Shown here piece by piece: positions 33,602-43,143 of a stretch of DNA of 49,338 nt. Each line of letters starts with the position of its first letter. The first letter of the stretch is position 1. Source of the DNA: Pseudomonadota bacterium (GTDB lineage Bacteria; Pseudomonadota; Alphaproteobacteria; Acetobacterales; Acetobacteraceae). Both the position numbers and the translations under genes were made by a program. The notes under the pieces are model-generated. The model saw only the letters and a program-made list of their open reading frames with translations, was not told the DNA's origin and ran no database searches. The stretch is from assembly GCA_021815825.1 (NCBI GenBank), contig JAKAZO010000011.1:1-49338 (forward strand), given 5' to 3'.

Positions 33602-34707
33602 CGGCCGGACCCGCAATAGCCGGACCCGAAATCGCGCAATGGAAAGGCACTGTGGACATGGGGCGTGACCACCGGCTGCGTCGCGGCGAGCAGTCCTGGG
33701 TGAAGCTCGTCGAGCCGCGTGACCCCGAGCAGGCCGAGGGCGATGCGCATTTCCTCCTCCAGCAGTTCGAGCACCCGCACGATGCCCGGTGCGCCGGCGG
33801 CGGCGAGCCCGTAGCAGAACAGCCGCCCGATGCCGACGAGATCCGCACCAAGGGCGATCGCCTTGACGATATCGGTGCCGCGGCAGAAGCCGCCATCGAT
33901 GACGATGCGCGCCCGCCCGCGCAGCGCGGCGACGATTTCGGGCAGAACGGTCATCGTCCCCAGCCCGTGATCGAGCTGGCGGCCGCCATGGTTGGAGACA
34001 TAGACGAAAGCGATGCCGAGTTCGGCGGCGCGCGCGGCATCCTCCGCGGTGGCGATGCCCTTCAGCATCAGCGGGATCGGGTGCCGGTCGCGCAGGCGCG
34101 CGACGTCATCCCAGCTCAACGCCGCCTGGAACGCCAGCCCCTGCGGATTGCGCCGCCAGGGCTTGTCGAAACGGTTGGCGATGTCGCGCTCGCGGCGGCT
34201 GTACTGGGCGGTATCGACGGTGAGGCAGAACGCGTCGTATCCCGCCGCGATGGCGCGGCGCACCTGTTCGTCCACCCAGGCGCCGTCGCCGCGCACATAG
34301 AGCTGATAGACCCGCGGCCCGGCCGACGCCGCCGCGGCGGCTTCGAGCCCCGGCTGGGTGACCGAACTGAGGCAGAAGGGCACGCCGAACGTGCCGGCGG
34401 CGCGCGCCACCGCCGCGCCGGCATCGGGATGGAAGGATTCCAGCGAGCCGATCGGCGCCAGGGCCACGGGCAGGCGGATGGACCGGCCAAGAAACCGCGC
34501 CGAGGCATCGATGCGGGAGACATCGCGCAGAACACGCGGGCGAAAGGCCAGGGCGTCCAGCGCGGCGCGGTTGCGCGCGACGGTGGTCTCGGTCTCGGTG
34601 CCGCCGATGAGATAGCCCCAGATCTCACGCGACAGCGCCGCCTCGGCCGCCGGCAGAAATTCATGCAGCGCCTGAAAGCGCTGGGCAAGTTCGTCGGCCT
34701 CGGCCAT
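33598..34707 (-). CDS. FMN-dependent alpha-hydroxy acid oxidase/dehydrogenase
   Basis: 369 residues from the ATG at 34707, chosen for GGAGG about 7 nt upstream (an ATG at 34728 is also in frame). The FMN-barrel features are VALAPIGSLESFHPD, Tyr in YQLYVRG, Asp in LTVDTAQYSRRERD, Lys216 (LMLKGI), catalytic His240 with Arg243 in SNHGGRQLDHG, and IDGGFCRGTD. It oxidises an L-2-hydroxyacid to the 2-oxoacid. Coupled (ATGA) to the PEP-mutase-type lyase and divergent from the bmpA operon, so it may oxidise a pathway intermediate. Confidence 0.9.
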   Translation of the reverse strand: MAEADELAQRFQALHEFLPAAEAALSREIWGYLIGGTETETTVARNRAALDALAFRPRVLRDVSRIDASARFLGRSIRLPVALAPIGSLESFHPDAGAAVARAAGTFGVPFCLSSVTQPGLEAAAAASAGPRVYQLYVRGDGAWVDEQVRRAIAAGYDAFCLTVDTAQYSRRERDIANRFDKPWRRNPQGLAFQAALSWDDVARLRDRHPIPLMLKGIATAEDAARAAELGIAFVYVSNHGGRQLDHGLGTMTVLPEIVAALRGRARIVIDGGFCRGTDIVKAIALGADLVGIGRLFCYGLAAAGAPGIVRVLELLEEEMRIALGLLGVTRLDELHPGLLAATQPVVTPHVHSAFPLRDFGSGYCGSGR

Positions 34708-34806
34708 TGCCGCCTCCGTTTCCTCCATGCAGCCCGCAGTCTAGCCGCCGGCGCCGGGCGGGCAAGACGCGTGATTTGCCGCAGACGCAGTCAACGGCGC
34801 AGTCGA

Positions 34807-34823
34807 TGCTCCGGAATTGGGCA
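34807..34823 (+). promoter_or_regulatory. Possible NtrC-binding site
   Basis: TGCTCC-GGAAT-TGGGCA against the NtrC consensus TGCACC-N5-GGTGCA: 9 of 12 arm positions match with the correct 5-bp spacing. It is centred about 96 bp before the start point predicted from the sigma-54 promoter, a plausible enhancer distance. On its own the match is weak; its position relative to the sigma-54 element is what gives it value. Confidence 0.4.
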
Positions 34824-34884
34824 CACGCGCATCCCTGGGCAAACCGCACCTGATCCAACCGCCAGCGATGGGCCGCAACAAACC

Positions 34885-34900
34885 TGGCACGGGCTTTGCT
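34885..34900 (+). promoter_or_regulatory. Sigma-54 promoter of the importer/formamidase/biuret hydrolase operon
   Basis: TGGCACGGGCTTTGCT fits the RpoN consensus TGGCACR-N4-TTGCW at every defined base, with the -24 GG and -12 GC exactly 12 bp apart. The predicted start is near 34911, about 39 nt before the bmpA ATG. It lies in the correct orientation in the divergent gap. Nitrogen-responsive activation by NtrC or another enhancer-binding protein is implied. Confidence 0.85.
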
Positions 34901-34949
34901 TCGAAGCTCCCCGACTGTGCAGGCGGCATGCAGAGGGAAGGAAGACCGA

Positions 34950-36074
34950 ATGACCTCCGGAAGCGGATTTTCGCGGCGCGCGGTGCTCGCCGGCTTGGGT
35001 GTCGGCGCCGCGGGCCTGGCGGCCGACGGCCTGGTCGCGCCGGCAGCGCGCGCCGCCGGCAAGACCGTCGTCGGCTTCATCTATGTCGGCACCGCCAATG
35101 ACTACGGCTACAACCAGGCCCACGCCGAAGGCGCTGCGGCGGTGCGCAAGATGCCTGGCGTCACGGTGCTGGAGCAGGCCCGCGTGCCGGAGACGGTGGC
35201 GGTGCAGAACACCATGGACGGAATGATCAACCTCGATGGTGCATCGATCCTGTTCCCGACCTCGTTCGGCTATTTCGATCCGTTCGTGCTGCGTCTGGCA
35301 AAGAGCAAGCCGAAGGTCCAATTCCTGCACGCGGGAGGATTGTGGAAGGAGGGCGAGCCGCTCAACGCTCATTCCTATTTCGGCTTCATCAGCCAGGCGG
35401 TCTATACCGCCGGCATCGTCGCCGGGCACATGAGCAAGTCCAAGAAGCTGGGCTTCATCGCCGCCAAGCCGATCCCGCAGGTTCTGCGCAACATCAATGC
35501 CTTCACCCTGGGCGCGCAAAGCGTCGATCCGTCGATCACCACCACCGTCGTCTTCACCGGCGACTGGTTCCTTCCCGTGCGCGAGGCCGAGGCCGCGAAC
35601 AGCCTTGCCGACCAGGGCGCGGACGTCCTCACCTGCCACGTGGACAGTCCCAAAGTGGTGATGGAAACAGCCGAGAAGCGCGGCATCTTCTGCACCGGCT
35701 ATCACACCAACCAGGCGGTACTGGCGCCGAAGGCCTATTTGACCGGCGCGGAGTGGAACTGGACCGGGCTCTATCCGCGTCTGGTCGGCGATCTCATCGC
35801 TGGCAAGACACTCCCCAACATGATCCGCGGCGGCTTCCGCGAGGGGTTCGTGCGCAACTCCGCCTACAACGCGATCGTTCCCGAGGCGGCACGCAAGCAG
35901 GCTGATGCCGTGCGGGAGCAGTTCATGGCCGGCAGCTTTGCCGTCTTCAAGGGCCCGCTGAAGGACAACAAGGGCAATACCGTGATCGGCGCCGGCACGA
36001 CGGTGGACGAGTTCGACCTGGTATTGGAGCAGATGAACTATCTCGTCGCCGGCGTCATCGGCAGCACCGGCTGA
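34950..36074 (+). CDS. BMP-family ABC transporter substrate-binding protein
   Basis: 374 residues. A Tat-like signal (SGFSRRAVLAGLGVGAAGLA) is followed by a BMP/Med-type periplasmic fold (VGFIYVGTANDYGYNQAHAE, FPTSFGYFDPFVLRLAK, VYTAGIVAGHMSKSKKLGF). BMP proteins classically bind nucleosides; AtzT, linked to triazine metabolism, belongs to this family as I recall, so a heterocyclic or ureido ligand is possible. AGGGAAGGA precedes the ATG. First gene of the sigma-54 operon, followed after 10 bp by the first permease. Confidence 0.92.
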   Translation: MTSGSGFSRRAVLAGLGVGAAGLAADGLVAPAARAAGKTVVGFIYVGTANDYGYNQAHAEGAAAVRKMPGVTVLEQARVPETVAVQNTMDGMINLDGASILFPTSFGYFDPFVLRLAKSKPKVQFLHAGGLWKEGEPLNAHSYFGFISQAVYTAGIVAGHMSKSKKLGFIAAKPIPQVLRNINAFTLGAQSVDPSITTTVVFTGDWFLPVREAEAANSLADQGADVLTCHVDSPKVVMETAEKRGIFCTGYHTNQAVLAPKAYLTGAEWNWTGLYPRLVGDLIAGKTLPNMIRGGFREGFVRNSAYNAIVPEAARKQADAVREQFMAGSFAVFKGPLKDNKGNTVIGAGTTVDEFDLVLEQMNYLVAGVIGSTG

Positions 36075-36084
36075 GGCAGTGCCG

Positions 36085-37182
36085 ATGCGGCTGGTACGGC
36101 TGGCGGAAGCGACGGCCCCGCCCGTGCTGGCGCTGCTCGCGACCGTCGTCGCCTTCGCGCTGTTCCTGCTCGCCGCCGGCGCCGATCCGCTGCAGGCCTA
36201 CGGCCTGATCTATCTCGGCGCCTTCGGCACCTGGTTCTCCTGGCAGAACACGCTGGTGCGCGCCGCGCCATTGCTGCTCACGGCGCTCGGGATGGCGCTG
36301 CCGGCCCAGATCGGCCTGATCGTCATCGGCGCGGAGGGCGGCTTCGTCGCTGGTGGCGTCGCCGCCATCGCCGCCGGCCTGCCGCTCGCCGCGCTCGGCC
36401 TGCCCGCCATCTTCGTGCTCACCGGCATGGCGCTCGCCGGCATGGCGACCGGGGCGGCGCTGGTCGCCGCGTGCGGTGCGCTGCGCCATTGGCGCGGTGT
36501 CAACGAGACGATTTCCTCTCTGCTGATCGCCTACATTTCCATCGCCGTCTGCGATCAACTCGTCGAAGGCGCGATGCGCGACCCGGCCAGCCTGAACAAG
36601 CCTTCGACCCGGTCGCTACCGGACGCGCTGATGCTCGGTACGATCCCCGGCACCAACATCCATCTCGGCCTGGTTCTCGGACTGGTCTTTTGTGTCCTGG
36701 CCTATGTGTTCGTCTTCCACACCACCTGGGGATTCGCCGCCCGCGTGGTCGGCGCCAATGCGCGCGCCGGCCGGCTGGTCGGCTTGCCTGTGGGCCGCCT
36801 CATCCTCATCGTCACCGCGCTCGCCGGAATGGCGACGGGGCTGGCCGGCATGGTGGAGGTCGCGGCGGTGCAGGGCGCGGCCAGTGCGGACCTCGCCGTG
36901 GGCTATGGCTACACCGGTATCCTCGTCGCCTTCCTGGCACGCCAGAACCCGCTGGCCGTGATCCCGGTCGCGGTGCTGATGGGCGGGCTGGAGGCGAGCG
37001 GCGGACTGCTCGAGCAGCGCCTGCAACTGCCGGATGCAACCATCACCGTACTGCGCGGGCTGCTGTTCATCATGCTGCTGGCCAGTGAAACGCTGCAGGG
37101 CAAGCTGCGGCTGAAGCTTCGCCCACGGGCGCCGCGCGCCGCACCCGAGCCGGTGCGTCCGGCGCAGGCGGGTGGCGCATGA
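36085..37182 (+). CDS. BMP-type ABC transporter permease 1 (YufP/NupB-like)
   Basis: 365 residues; a GTG two codons upstream (36079) is an alternative start. About eight to ten hydrophobic helices, with family motifs IGAEGGFVAGGVAA, WRGVNETISSLLIAYIS, VVGANARAGRLVGLPVG and GYGYTGILVAFLARQNPLAV. It matches the larger permease of BMP-dependent importers. A disordered Pro/Arg/Ala tail is exposed in the cytoplasm. Its stop overlaps the next permease start as ATGA. Confidence 0.93.
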   Translation: MRLVRLAEATAPPVLALLATVVAFALFLLAAGADPLQAYGLIYLGAFGTWFSWQNTLVRAAPLLLTALGMALPAQIGLIVIGAEGGFVAGGVAAIAAGLPLAALGLPAIFVLTGMALAGMATGAALVAACGALRHWRGVNETISSLLIAYISIAVCDQLVEGAMRDPASLNKPSTRSLPDALMLGTIPGTNIHLGLVLGLVFCVLAYVFVFHTTWGFAARVVGANARAGRLVGLPVGRLILIVTALAGMATGLAGMVEVAAVQGAASADLAVGYGYTGILVAFLARQNPLAVIPVAVLMGGLEASGGLLEQRLQLPDATITVLRGLLFIMLLASETLQGKLRLKLRPRAPRAAPEPVRPAQAGGA

Positions 37183-38099
37183 GCGGGATCGGCTGGTGGG
37201 GCGTGCCGGTCGCGGTGCTCGCCGGCGCCATTCGCGTCTCGACGCCGTTCCTGTTCGTCAGCCTCGGCGAACTGGTCACCGAGAAGAGCGGCCGCGTCAA
37301 TCTCGGACTGGAAGGCACGCTGGTCATGGGCGCGATGAGCGGCTTCGCTGTCGCCTGGCTCACCGGCTCGCCCTGGCTTGGGGTGCTGGCCGCGGCGCTG
37401 GTCGGCGCATTGCTCGGGGTGCTGCATGCGGCGATCTGCTCGCTGCCGCGGGTCAACCCGATCGCCGTCGGGATCGCGATGATGCTGTTCGGCACTGGCC
37501 TCGCCTTCTATCTCGGCAAACCCTTCATCGAACCGAAGGCGCCCGAACTGCCGGCGCTCGATCTCGGCGCATGGAGTACAAGCCCGGCGATCCGCTCGGC
37601 GCTGAAGGTGAACGCGCTGTTCTTCATCGGCGTCGCGCTTGCCCCTGCCCTCGTCTGGATGCTGCGCAACTCCGGCATCGGCCTGGTGCTGCGTATGGTC
37701 GGCGACAGCGAGGACGCGGCGCGCGCGATGGGCTATTCGCCACGGCTGGTGCGCCTCGCCGCAACCGCCTTCGGCGGCGCGATGGCGGGGATCGGCGGCT
37801 CGTTTCTCTCGCTCTACTATCCGGGAAGCTGGAACGAGGGGCTGTCCAGCGGCCAGGGCATCACCGCTGTGGCGCTGGTGATATTCGCGCGCTGGAACCC
37901 GATGGGTTGCCTCTGGGCCTCGCTTCTGTTCGGCGGCGCCGGTGCGCTGGGGCCGGCGCTGCAGGCCATCGGCGTCACCGGCTTCTATCACCTGTTCAAC
38001 GCCTTGCCCTACATGGTGACATTGCTGATCATGATCATCTCCTGTTCGCCCGACCGCACCCTGGCCGGCGCGCCAGGCGAGTTGAGCATCACGCGGTGA
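37179..38099 (+). CDS. BMP-type ABC transporter permease 2 (YufQ/NupC-like)
   Basis: 306 residues, hydrophobic throughout. Motifs TPFLFVSLGELVTEKSGRVN, LGLEGTLVMGAMSGF, GLVLRMVGDSEDAARAMGYS and SSGQGITAVALVIFARWNPM are typical of the smaller permease of BMP-type importers. It forms the membrane channel together with permease 1. Overlaps permease 1 by 4 bp and is followed 13 bp later by the formamidase gene. Confidence 0.93.
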   Translation: MSGIGWWGVPVAVLAGAIRVSTPFLFVSLGELVTEKSGRVNLGLEGTLVMGAMSGFAVAWLTGSPWLGVLAAALVGALLGVLHAAICSLPRVNPIAVGIAMMLFGTGLAFYLGKPFIEPKAPELPALDLGAWSTSPAIRSALKVNALFFIGVALAPALVWMLRNSGIGLVLRMVGDSEDAARAMGYSPRLVRLAATAFGGAMAGIGGSFLSLYYPGSWNEGLSSGQGITAVALVIFARWNPMGCLWASLLFGGAGALGPALQAIGVTGFYHLFNALPYMVTLLIMIISCSPDRTLAGAPGELSITR

Positions 38100-38112
38100 G
38101 GGAGGAAAAGCG

Positions 38113-39111
38113 ATGAGTGGACTTGGCGGACTGAACAAGTCGCCGAACGGCGTCGTCGTCGGGCTGGTACAGCTGGCATTGCCGGTGGTGGCGACGGGCG
38201 AAGACCTGGCGGCGCAGACGCGGAAAATCTGCGCCATGGTCGGCAAGGCGCGGCGTGGGCTCAGCGGGATGGATCTCGTCGTCTTTCCGGAATACGCGCT
38301 GCACGGCCTGTCCATGGATACCAATCCGGCGATCCTGTGCCGCATGGACGGACCCGAAGTCGCCGCGTTCCGCGCCGCGTGCCGCGAGCACCGGATCTGG
38401 GGCTGCTTCTCGCTGATGGAGTTCAACCCGCACGGCAATCCCTACAACACCGGCATCATCATCGACGATGCGGGGGAATTGCGCCTCTACTATCGCAAGC
38501 TGCACCCTTGGGTTCCGGTCGAGCCCTGGGAGCCGGGCGATCTCGGCATCCCGGTCTGCGACGGGCCGAACGGCTCCAAGCTCGCGCTCATCATCTGCCA
38601 TGACGGGATGTTTCCGGAAATGGCCCGCGAGGCCGCCTACAAGGGTGCGGAGATCATGCTCCGCACCGCAGGCTATACCGCACCGATCCGCCACGCCTGG
38701 CGCATCACGAACCAGGCCAACGCCTTCTGCAATTTGATGGCGACGGCGAGCGTGTGCATGTGCGGCAGCGACGGCACGTTCAACTCGATGGGCGAGGCGA
38801 TGCTATGCAATTTCGACGGCACGATCCTCGCCGAGGGCGGCGCCATCCCCGATGAGATCGTCGCCGCCGAGCTGCGCCCGGACCTGATCCGCGAGGCGCG
38901 CGCGCACTGGGCCGTCGAGAATAACATCTACCAGTTCGGCCATCGCGGCTACACCGCCGTCGCCGGCGGCGCCGGGGATTGCCCCTACACCTACATGCAG
39001 GACCTGGTGGCCGGACGCTACCGTCTGCCCTGGGAGGAGAGCGTCCGCGTCACCGACGGGACATCCTGTGGCTTCCCCGCACCGACCCGTCGATTCGGAG
39101 ACCAGACATGA
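38113..39111 (+). CDS. amiF: Formamidase-like aliphatic amidase (nitrilase superfamily)
   Basis: 332 residues. The Glu-Lys-Cys triad of the nitrilase superfamily is at Glu60 ([10 protein letters not shown]), Lys129 ([14 protein letters not shown]) and Cys162 ([20 protein letters not shown]). The sequence closely parallels AmiF formamidase rather than the longer AmiE acetamidase, including the C-terminal [13 protein letters not shown] and LPWEESVRV. AmiF hydrolyses formamide to formate and ammonia. Because it lies between importer genes and biuret hydrolase, a formylated ureido compound is an alternative substrate (inference). GGGAGGAAA precedes the start; overlaps biuH by ATGA. Confidence 0.9.
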   Translation: MSGLGGLNKSPNGVVVGLVQLALPVVATGEDLAAQTRKICAMVGKARRGLSGMDLVVFPEYALHGLSMDTNPAILCRMDGPEVAAFRAACREHRIWGCFSLMEFNPHGNPYNTGIIIDDAGELRLYYRKLHPWVPVEPWEPGDLGIPVCDGPNGSKLALIICHDGMFPEMAREAAYKGAEIMLRTAGYTAPIRHAWRITNQANAFCNLMATASVCMCGSDGTFNSMGEAMLCNFDGTILAEGGAIPDEIVAAELRPDLIREARAHWAVENNIYQFGHRGYTAVAGGAGDCPYTYMQDLVAGRYRLPWEESVRVTDGTSCGFPAPTRRFGDQT

Positions 39112-39791
39112 CCGAAGGCCAGATCCCGGCCGATCCCTATCCCTGGCCGTTCGACGGCGATCTCCGGCCGGACAACACAGCGCTGATCGTCATCGACATG
39201 CAGACCGATTTCTGCGGCATCGGCGGCTATGTCGACCGCATGGGCTACGATCTCTCGCTGACGCGCGCGCCGATCGCACCGATAGCCACGGTGCTCGCGG
39301 CGATGCGCGCCAAGGGCTACCACGTTTTCCATACCCGCGAGGGTCACCGGCCAGACCTGTCCGACCTGCCGGAGAACAAACGCTGGCGCTCACGACGGAT
39401 CGGCGCGGGCATCGGCGATCCCGGGCCGTGCGGCAGGATTCTCGTGCGCGGCGAACCGGGCTGGGAGATCATCCCCGATCTCGCGCCCGCGCCGGACGAG
39501 GTGATCATCGACAAGCCCGGCAAGGGCTCGTTCTGCGCCACCGATCTCGAACTGATCCTGCGCCTGCGCGGTATCCGCAACATCGTACTGACCGGCATCA
39601 CCACCGATGTCTGCGTCCACACCACCATGCGCGAGGCCAATGATCGCGGCTTCGAGTGCCTGCTCCTGGAGGATTGCTGCGGCGCCACCGATGCGGCGAA
39701 CCACGCGCACGCGATCCGTATGATCAAGATGCAGGGTGGCGTGTTCGGCACCGTCTCGAACGCCGCCGAATACCTCGCGCATCTGCCATGA
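39108..39791 (+). CDS. biuH: Biuret hydrolase (isochorismatase-like cysteine hydrolase)
   Basis: 227 residues. The sequence closely tracks the Rhizobium leguminosarum biuret hydrolase as I remember it: [69 protein letters not shown]. Triad Asp30, Lys136, Cys169, offset by six from that enzyme's Asp36/Lys142/Cys175. It converts biuret to allophanate and ammonia. Start and stop both overlap neighbours by ATGA, so it is firmly within the operon. RutB-type ureidoacrylate hydrolase is the main alternative, but the block identity favours BiuH. Confidence 0.9.
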   Translation: MTEGQIPADPYPWPFDGDLRPDNTALIVIDMQTDFCGIGGYVDRMGYDLSLTRAPIAPIATVLAAMRAKGYHVFHTREGHRPDLSDLPENKRWRSRRIGAGIGDPGPCGRILVRGEPGWEIIPDLAPAPDEVIIDKPGKGSFCATDLELILRLRGIRNIVLTGITTDVCVHTTMREANDRGFECLLLEDCCGATDAANHAHAIRMIKMQGGVFGTVSNAAEYLAHLP

Positions 39792-41308
39792 CCGACCCGT
39801 CGCGCGCTCCGTCGCTCGAAGCGATCGGGATGGAGAAGCGCTTCGGTGTCCTTGCCGCGCTGGACAACGTCTCCATGCGCGTCGAAGCGGGATCGGTGCA
39901 CGCGCTGCTCGGCGAGAACGGCGCCGGGAAGTCCACGCTGGTCAAGTGCATCATGGGCTATTATCGCCCGGACTCAGGCGCGGTGGTGCTGGACGGGCAC
40001 GAAATCACCATCCGCTCGCCGCGCGATGCGCATCTGCACGGCATCGGCATGGTCTATCAGCATTTCACCCTGGTGCCGTCGATGACGGTACTGGAGAACC
40101 TCGTGCTCGCACGCGCTCCGGGCCCTGGGCGGATCGATTGGGAGGCCGAGCGCGCGCGGCTCGACACGTTCCTTCGCACGATGCCCTTCACCGTCCGGCT
40201 GACCACGCCGGTGGCAGCCCTCGCTGCCGGCGAACGCCAGAAGGCGGAGATTCTCAAACAGCTCTATCTGGACGCCCGTTTCCTCATCCTTGACGAGCCG
40301 ACCTCGGTGCTGACCCCGCAGGAAGCCGACGAAATGCTGTCGATGCTGCGCAGCATGGCGCGGTCCGGGCGCATCACCGTTCTCATCATCACGCACAAAT
40401 TCCGCGAGGTGCTCGCATTCGCCGACGCCGTCACCGTGCTGCGTCGCGGACGGCTCGCCGGCGGTGGCTCCGTCGGCGCGCTCGGCGTCGAGGCGATGGC
40501 GCGGCTCATGGTGGGCGAGGACCGCATCGCGGATGCCGCGTCACGCTCACTGCGCGGTCCGGGCGCGGAACTGGTCACGGTGGAGGCGCTGGAAGCGGTC
40601 GACGATTCCGGGGCCACGGCGCTGCGCGGTGTCAGCCTCGCCGTGCGCGCCGGCGAGATCGTGGGCATCGCCGGGGTTTCCGGCAACGGTCAGAGCGCCT
40701 TGGTGGAAGTGCTCGCCGGCCAGCGCCGCGCGCGCGCCGGGGCTGTGCGCATCCATGGCACGCCCTACCATGCGACGCGGCGTGAGATGCTGGCCCACCG
40801 GCTCGCGGTGCTGCCTGAGGAGCCGTTGCGCAACGCTGCCGTCGCCACGATGAGCGTCGCGGCGAACATGGCGCTGCGGCGATTCGATCAGCCGCCGATC
40901 GCGCACGGCATGTTCCTCCGAGCCGGGCCGATGCGCGCCGAGGCCGAAACGCTGATCGCGCGCTATCGCGTCAAGACCCCGTCCGCGGACGCGGCGATCG
41001 GCACGCTCTCGGGCGGGAACGTGCAACGCGCCGTGCTGGGACGCGAGCTCGGCCGCGAGGCGGATGTTCTGATCGCCGCAAATCCAGTCTTTGGGCTCGA
41101 TTTCGCCGCGGTGGCGGACATCCACGCGCAGATCATCGCCGCGCGCAATCGCGGCACCGCGGTACTGCTGGTGAGCGAGGATCTCGACGAGTTGCTGGAG
41201 CTGGCCGATCGCATCCTGGTGATGGCCGATGGCCGCGTGGTCTACGAGACGGACGCAGCGACCGCGGACCGCATGCTCATCGGCCAGCACATGGCCGGAC
41301 ACGCCTGA
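39788..41308 (+). CDS. BMP-type ABC transporter double ATPase
   Basis: 506 residues with two ABC domains. Domain 1: Walker [10 protein letters not shown], a relaxed signature [11 protein letters not shown], Walker [16 protein letters not shown] and an H-loop in IITHKFREV. Domain 2: degenerate Walker [15 protein letters not shown], signature [15 protein letters not shown], Walker B-like [15 protein letters not shown]. This asymmetry is normal for BMP/RbsA-type importers. It powers the two permeases 36085-38099 although two enzyme genes intervene. ATGA overlap with biuH. Last gene of the operon, ending 14 bp from the convergent monooxygenase. Confidence 0.93.
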   Translation: MTDPSRAPSLEAIGMEKRFGVLAALDNVSMRVEAGSVHALLGENGAGKSTLVKCIMGYYRPDSGAVVLDGHEITIRSPRDAHLHGIGMVYQHFTLVPSMTVLENLVLARAPGPGRIDWEAERARLDTFLRTMPFTVRLTTPVAALAAGERQKAEILKQLYLDARFLILDEPTSVLTPQEADEMLSMLRSMARSGRITVLIITHKFREVLAFADAVTVLRRGRLAGGGSVGALGVEAMARLMVGEDRIADAASRSLRGPGAELVTVEALEAVDDSGATALRGVSLAVRAGEIVGIAGVSGNGQSALVEVLAGQRRARAGAVRIHGTPYHATRREMLAHRLAVLPEEPLRNAAVATMSVAANMALRRFDQPPIAHGMFLRAGPMRAEAETLIARYRVKTPSADAAIGTLSGGNVQRAVLGRELGREADVLIAANPVFGLDFAAVADIHAQIIAARNRGTAVLLVSEDLDELLELADRILVMADGRVVYETDAATADRMLIGQHMAGHA

Positions 41309-41322
41309 TCCCGGACCCGGCT

Positions 41323-43143
41323 TCAGCCCGGCGCGCCCTTCATCGCCGCCGCGATCAGCGTCTGCACCCGCCCGGCATCGCCGACCGCCTCCGCGAGCAG
41401 CAGCGTGAGACGGGCAAGGAAGGCCGCGTCGGCCGTGCCGGCGGCGTTGATCGCCTGGCTGGCGGCGGCGAAGACGGCTTCCAGCCCCTCCTGGCCGAGC
41501 GCGCACGCCGCCGGCCCGCCGGCCTGCGGCGTCACCGGCGCAGGTGCGAGCGCCGCCCGCGCGGGAGCGCCGCTCCGCCGCCGACCGAGCGCCACATCCA
41601 GCGCAGCGCTCACCGAAGCTGGATCGGCCTCGGTGAAGCGCGCGGCGACATGCTCATCGGGGCGGATGAGATAGAGGGGAAAACGGTCCGCGGCGAAGCG
41701 GGCGGCGAGCGCGCCGTCCGGATCGGTGATCGGTCCGGCGCCGACCCACAGCACCGTCACGCCGATCCCGGCCAGCCTCTCGATCGCCTCGGCGTCCAGC
41801 CCATCGGCAAAGGCCAGCAGCGAAAACCCCTGCGCCGGCAGCGCGTCGTGCAGGAAACCGCCAGCGCGGAGCGGCAGGTTCGGCAGCGACGCACCCGGCG
41901 GCACGCCTTCGGCGCATGGCGTCGCATCGGCCAGCACTGCGGGCGAATCGTCATAGACATGCGCCGAGGATTGGCGCGGATTGATCAGCGAGCTCGCCCA
42001 GGCATGCTCGGCGGCGAGCACCAGCGCGGCATCGCGCATCAGGCGGAAGCCGGGCCCGGGCGGGGACATGAACCAGGTGCTCTTGGTCGCCTGTTCGAGG
42101 TTTTCCCGCGTCGCCCGGCGGCGCTCGTGGCTGTAGCTGTCGAGCAACGCCGCGGGCGCCCGGCCATGCGCCACCATGGCGAGCTTCCATCCGAGATTAT
42201 GCGCGTCATCGATGCCGGAATTGAGCCCGCGGACGCCGAAGATCGGTACCAGATGGGCGGCGTCGCCGGCGAACAGCACGCGGCCGTGGCGATAGGAGCC
42301 GAGTGACAGCGCCAGCGCCTTGTAGAGGCTCCGCCAGACGATGCGCCAGGGCGCGCGCACGCCCATCATGTCGAGCTGTGCCTGCAGCCGGGCCCGCACG
42401 TTCTCCTCCCGCTGCGCCTCGTCGGTGTCCTCCTCGTCGCGCAGTTGGTAGTCGATGCGCCAGACATTGTCCGGCTGCACGTGCAGGATCACGGTCGAGC
42501 CGGGATTCGCCGGGGAATCGAACCAGACATGGCGCTCCACCGGCCAGTTCGCGCCCTCGACCTCGATGTCGGCGATGAGGTAGCGGCTTTCGTAGGCAGT
42601 GCCCTCGAGTTTCAGACCCATGAGTTCGCGCACGGTCGAGCGCCCGCCATCGGCGGCGACCACCCACTCGGCGCGCAGCGAATAGTCTCCCTCCGGGCCA
42701 CTGACGGAGAGGTCCACCCCGTCCCCGTGCTGGCGCAGATCGGTGAGCCGATGGTTCCAGCGGAGCTCGGCCGCCTCGCCGAGCGCGCTCAGCGTGTCGA
42801 GCAGGAACTGCTCGGTGTAGCATTGCTGGAGATTGACGAAGGGCGCGTGCCGGTCGCCGGGCCCAAACGGCATATCGAGCCGAAACACGAGCCGATCGCG
42901 GTGGAAGGTCCGCCCGCGCGACCATGGCAGCGCCTTCGCGGCGAAGGCCGGGCCGGCACCGATGCGGTCGAGGATCTCCAGGCTGCGGCGGGAGATGCAG
43001 GTCGCCCGGCTGCTCCAGACGATCCCCGGCTTGGCATCGAGCACCAGCGGCCGCAGCCCGGCACGCGCCAGCTCGATGGCGGCGATCAGCCCGACCGGCC
43101 CAGCACCGACCACGACGGCGCGGGCACTCGCCTCAGGACGCAC
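41323..43143 (-). CDS. FAD-dependent class A monooxygenase with DUF2783-like C-terminal tail
   Basis: About 606 residues. FAD-binding GAGPVGLIAAIELARAG, the DG motif (AADGGRSTVREL) and the GD motif GDAAHLVPIFGVRGLNSGID define an FAD_binding_3/PheA-type hydroxylase using NAD(P)H and O2. A thioredoxin-like region follows (residues ~420-540), then about 60 residues (QEGLEAVFAAASQAINAAGT, then LARLTLLLAEAVGD) resembling DUF2783, usually a separate small protein. The start is problematic: the strong Shine-Dalgarno GGAGGAGAGG serves an ATG at 43159 in another frame (MSEPRRAS, stop); deleting one base at 43136/43137 would join it to this frame. Otherwise GTG at 43143 or 43188 must be used. Confidence 0.85.
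   Translation of the reverse strand: MRPEASARAVVVGAGPVGLIAAIELARAGLRPLVLDAKPGIVWSSRATCISRRSLEILDRIGAGPAFAAKALPWSRGRTFHRDRLVFRLDMPFGPGDRHAPFVNLQQCYTEQFLLDTLSALGEAAELRWNHRLTDLRQHGDGVDLSVSGPEGDYSLRAEWVVAADGGRSTVRELMGLKLEGTAYESRYLIADIEVEGANWPVERHVWFDSPANPGSTVILHVQPDNVWRIDYQLRDEEDTDEAQREENVRARLQAQLDMMGVRAPWRIVWRSLYKALALSLGSYRHGRVLFAGDAAHLVPIFGVRGLNSGIDDAHNLGWKLAMVAHGRAPAALLDSYSHERRRATRENLEQATKSTWFMSPPGPGFRLMRDAALVLAAEHAWASSLINPRQSSAHVYDDSPAVLADATPCAEGVPPGASLPNLPLRAGGFLHDALPAQGFSLLAFADGLDAEAIERLAGIGVTVLWVGAGPITDPDGALAARFAADRFPLYLIRPDEHVAARFTEADPASVSAALDVALGRRRSGAPARAALAPAPVTPQAGGPAACALGQEGLEAVFAAASQAINAAGTADAAFLARLTLLLAEAVGDAGRVQTLIAAAMKGAPG

Noticed and set aside
39788-41308. Degenerate second Walker A in the ATPase as a sign of pseudogenisation
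   Set aside because: This asymmetry is normal for BMP/RbsA-type double ATPases.
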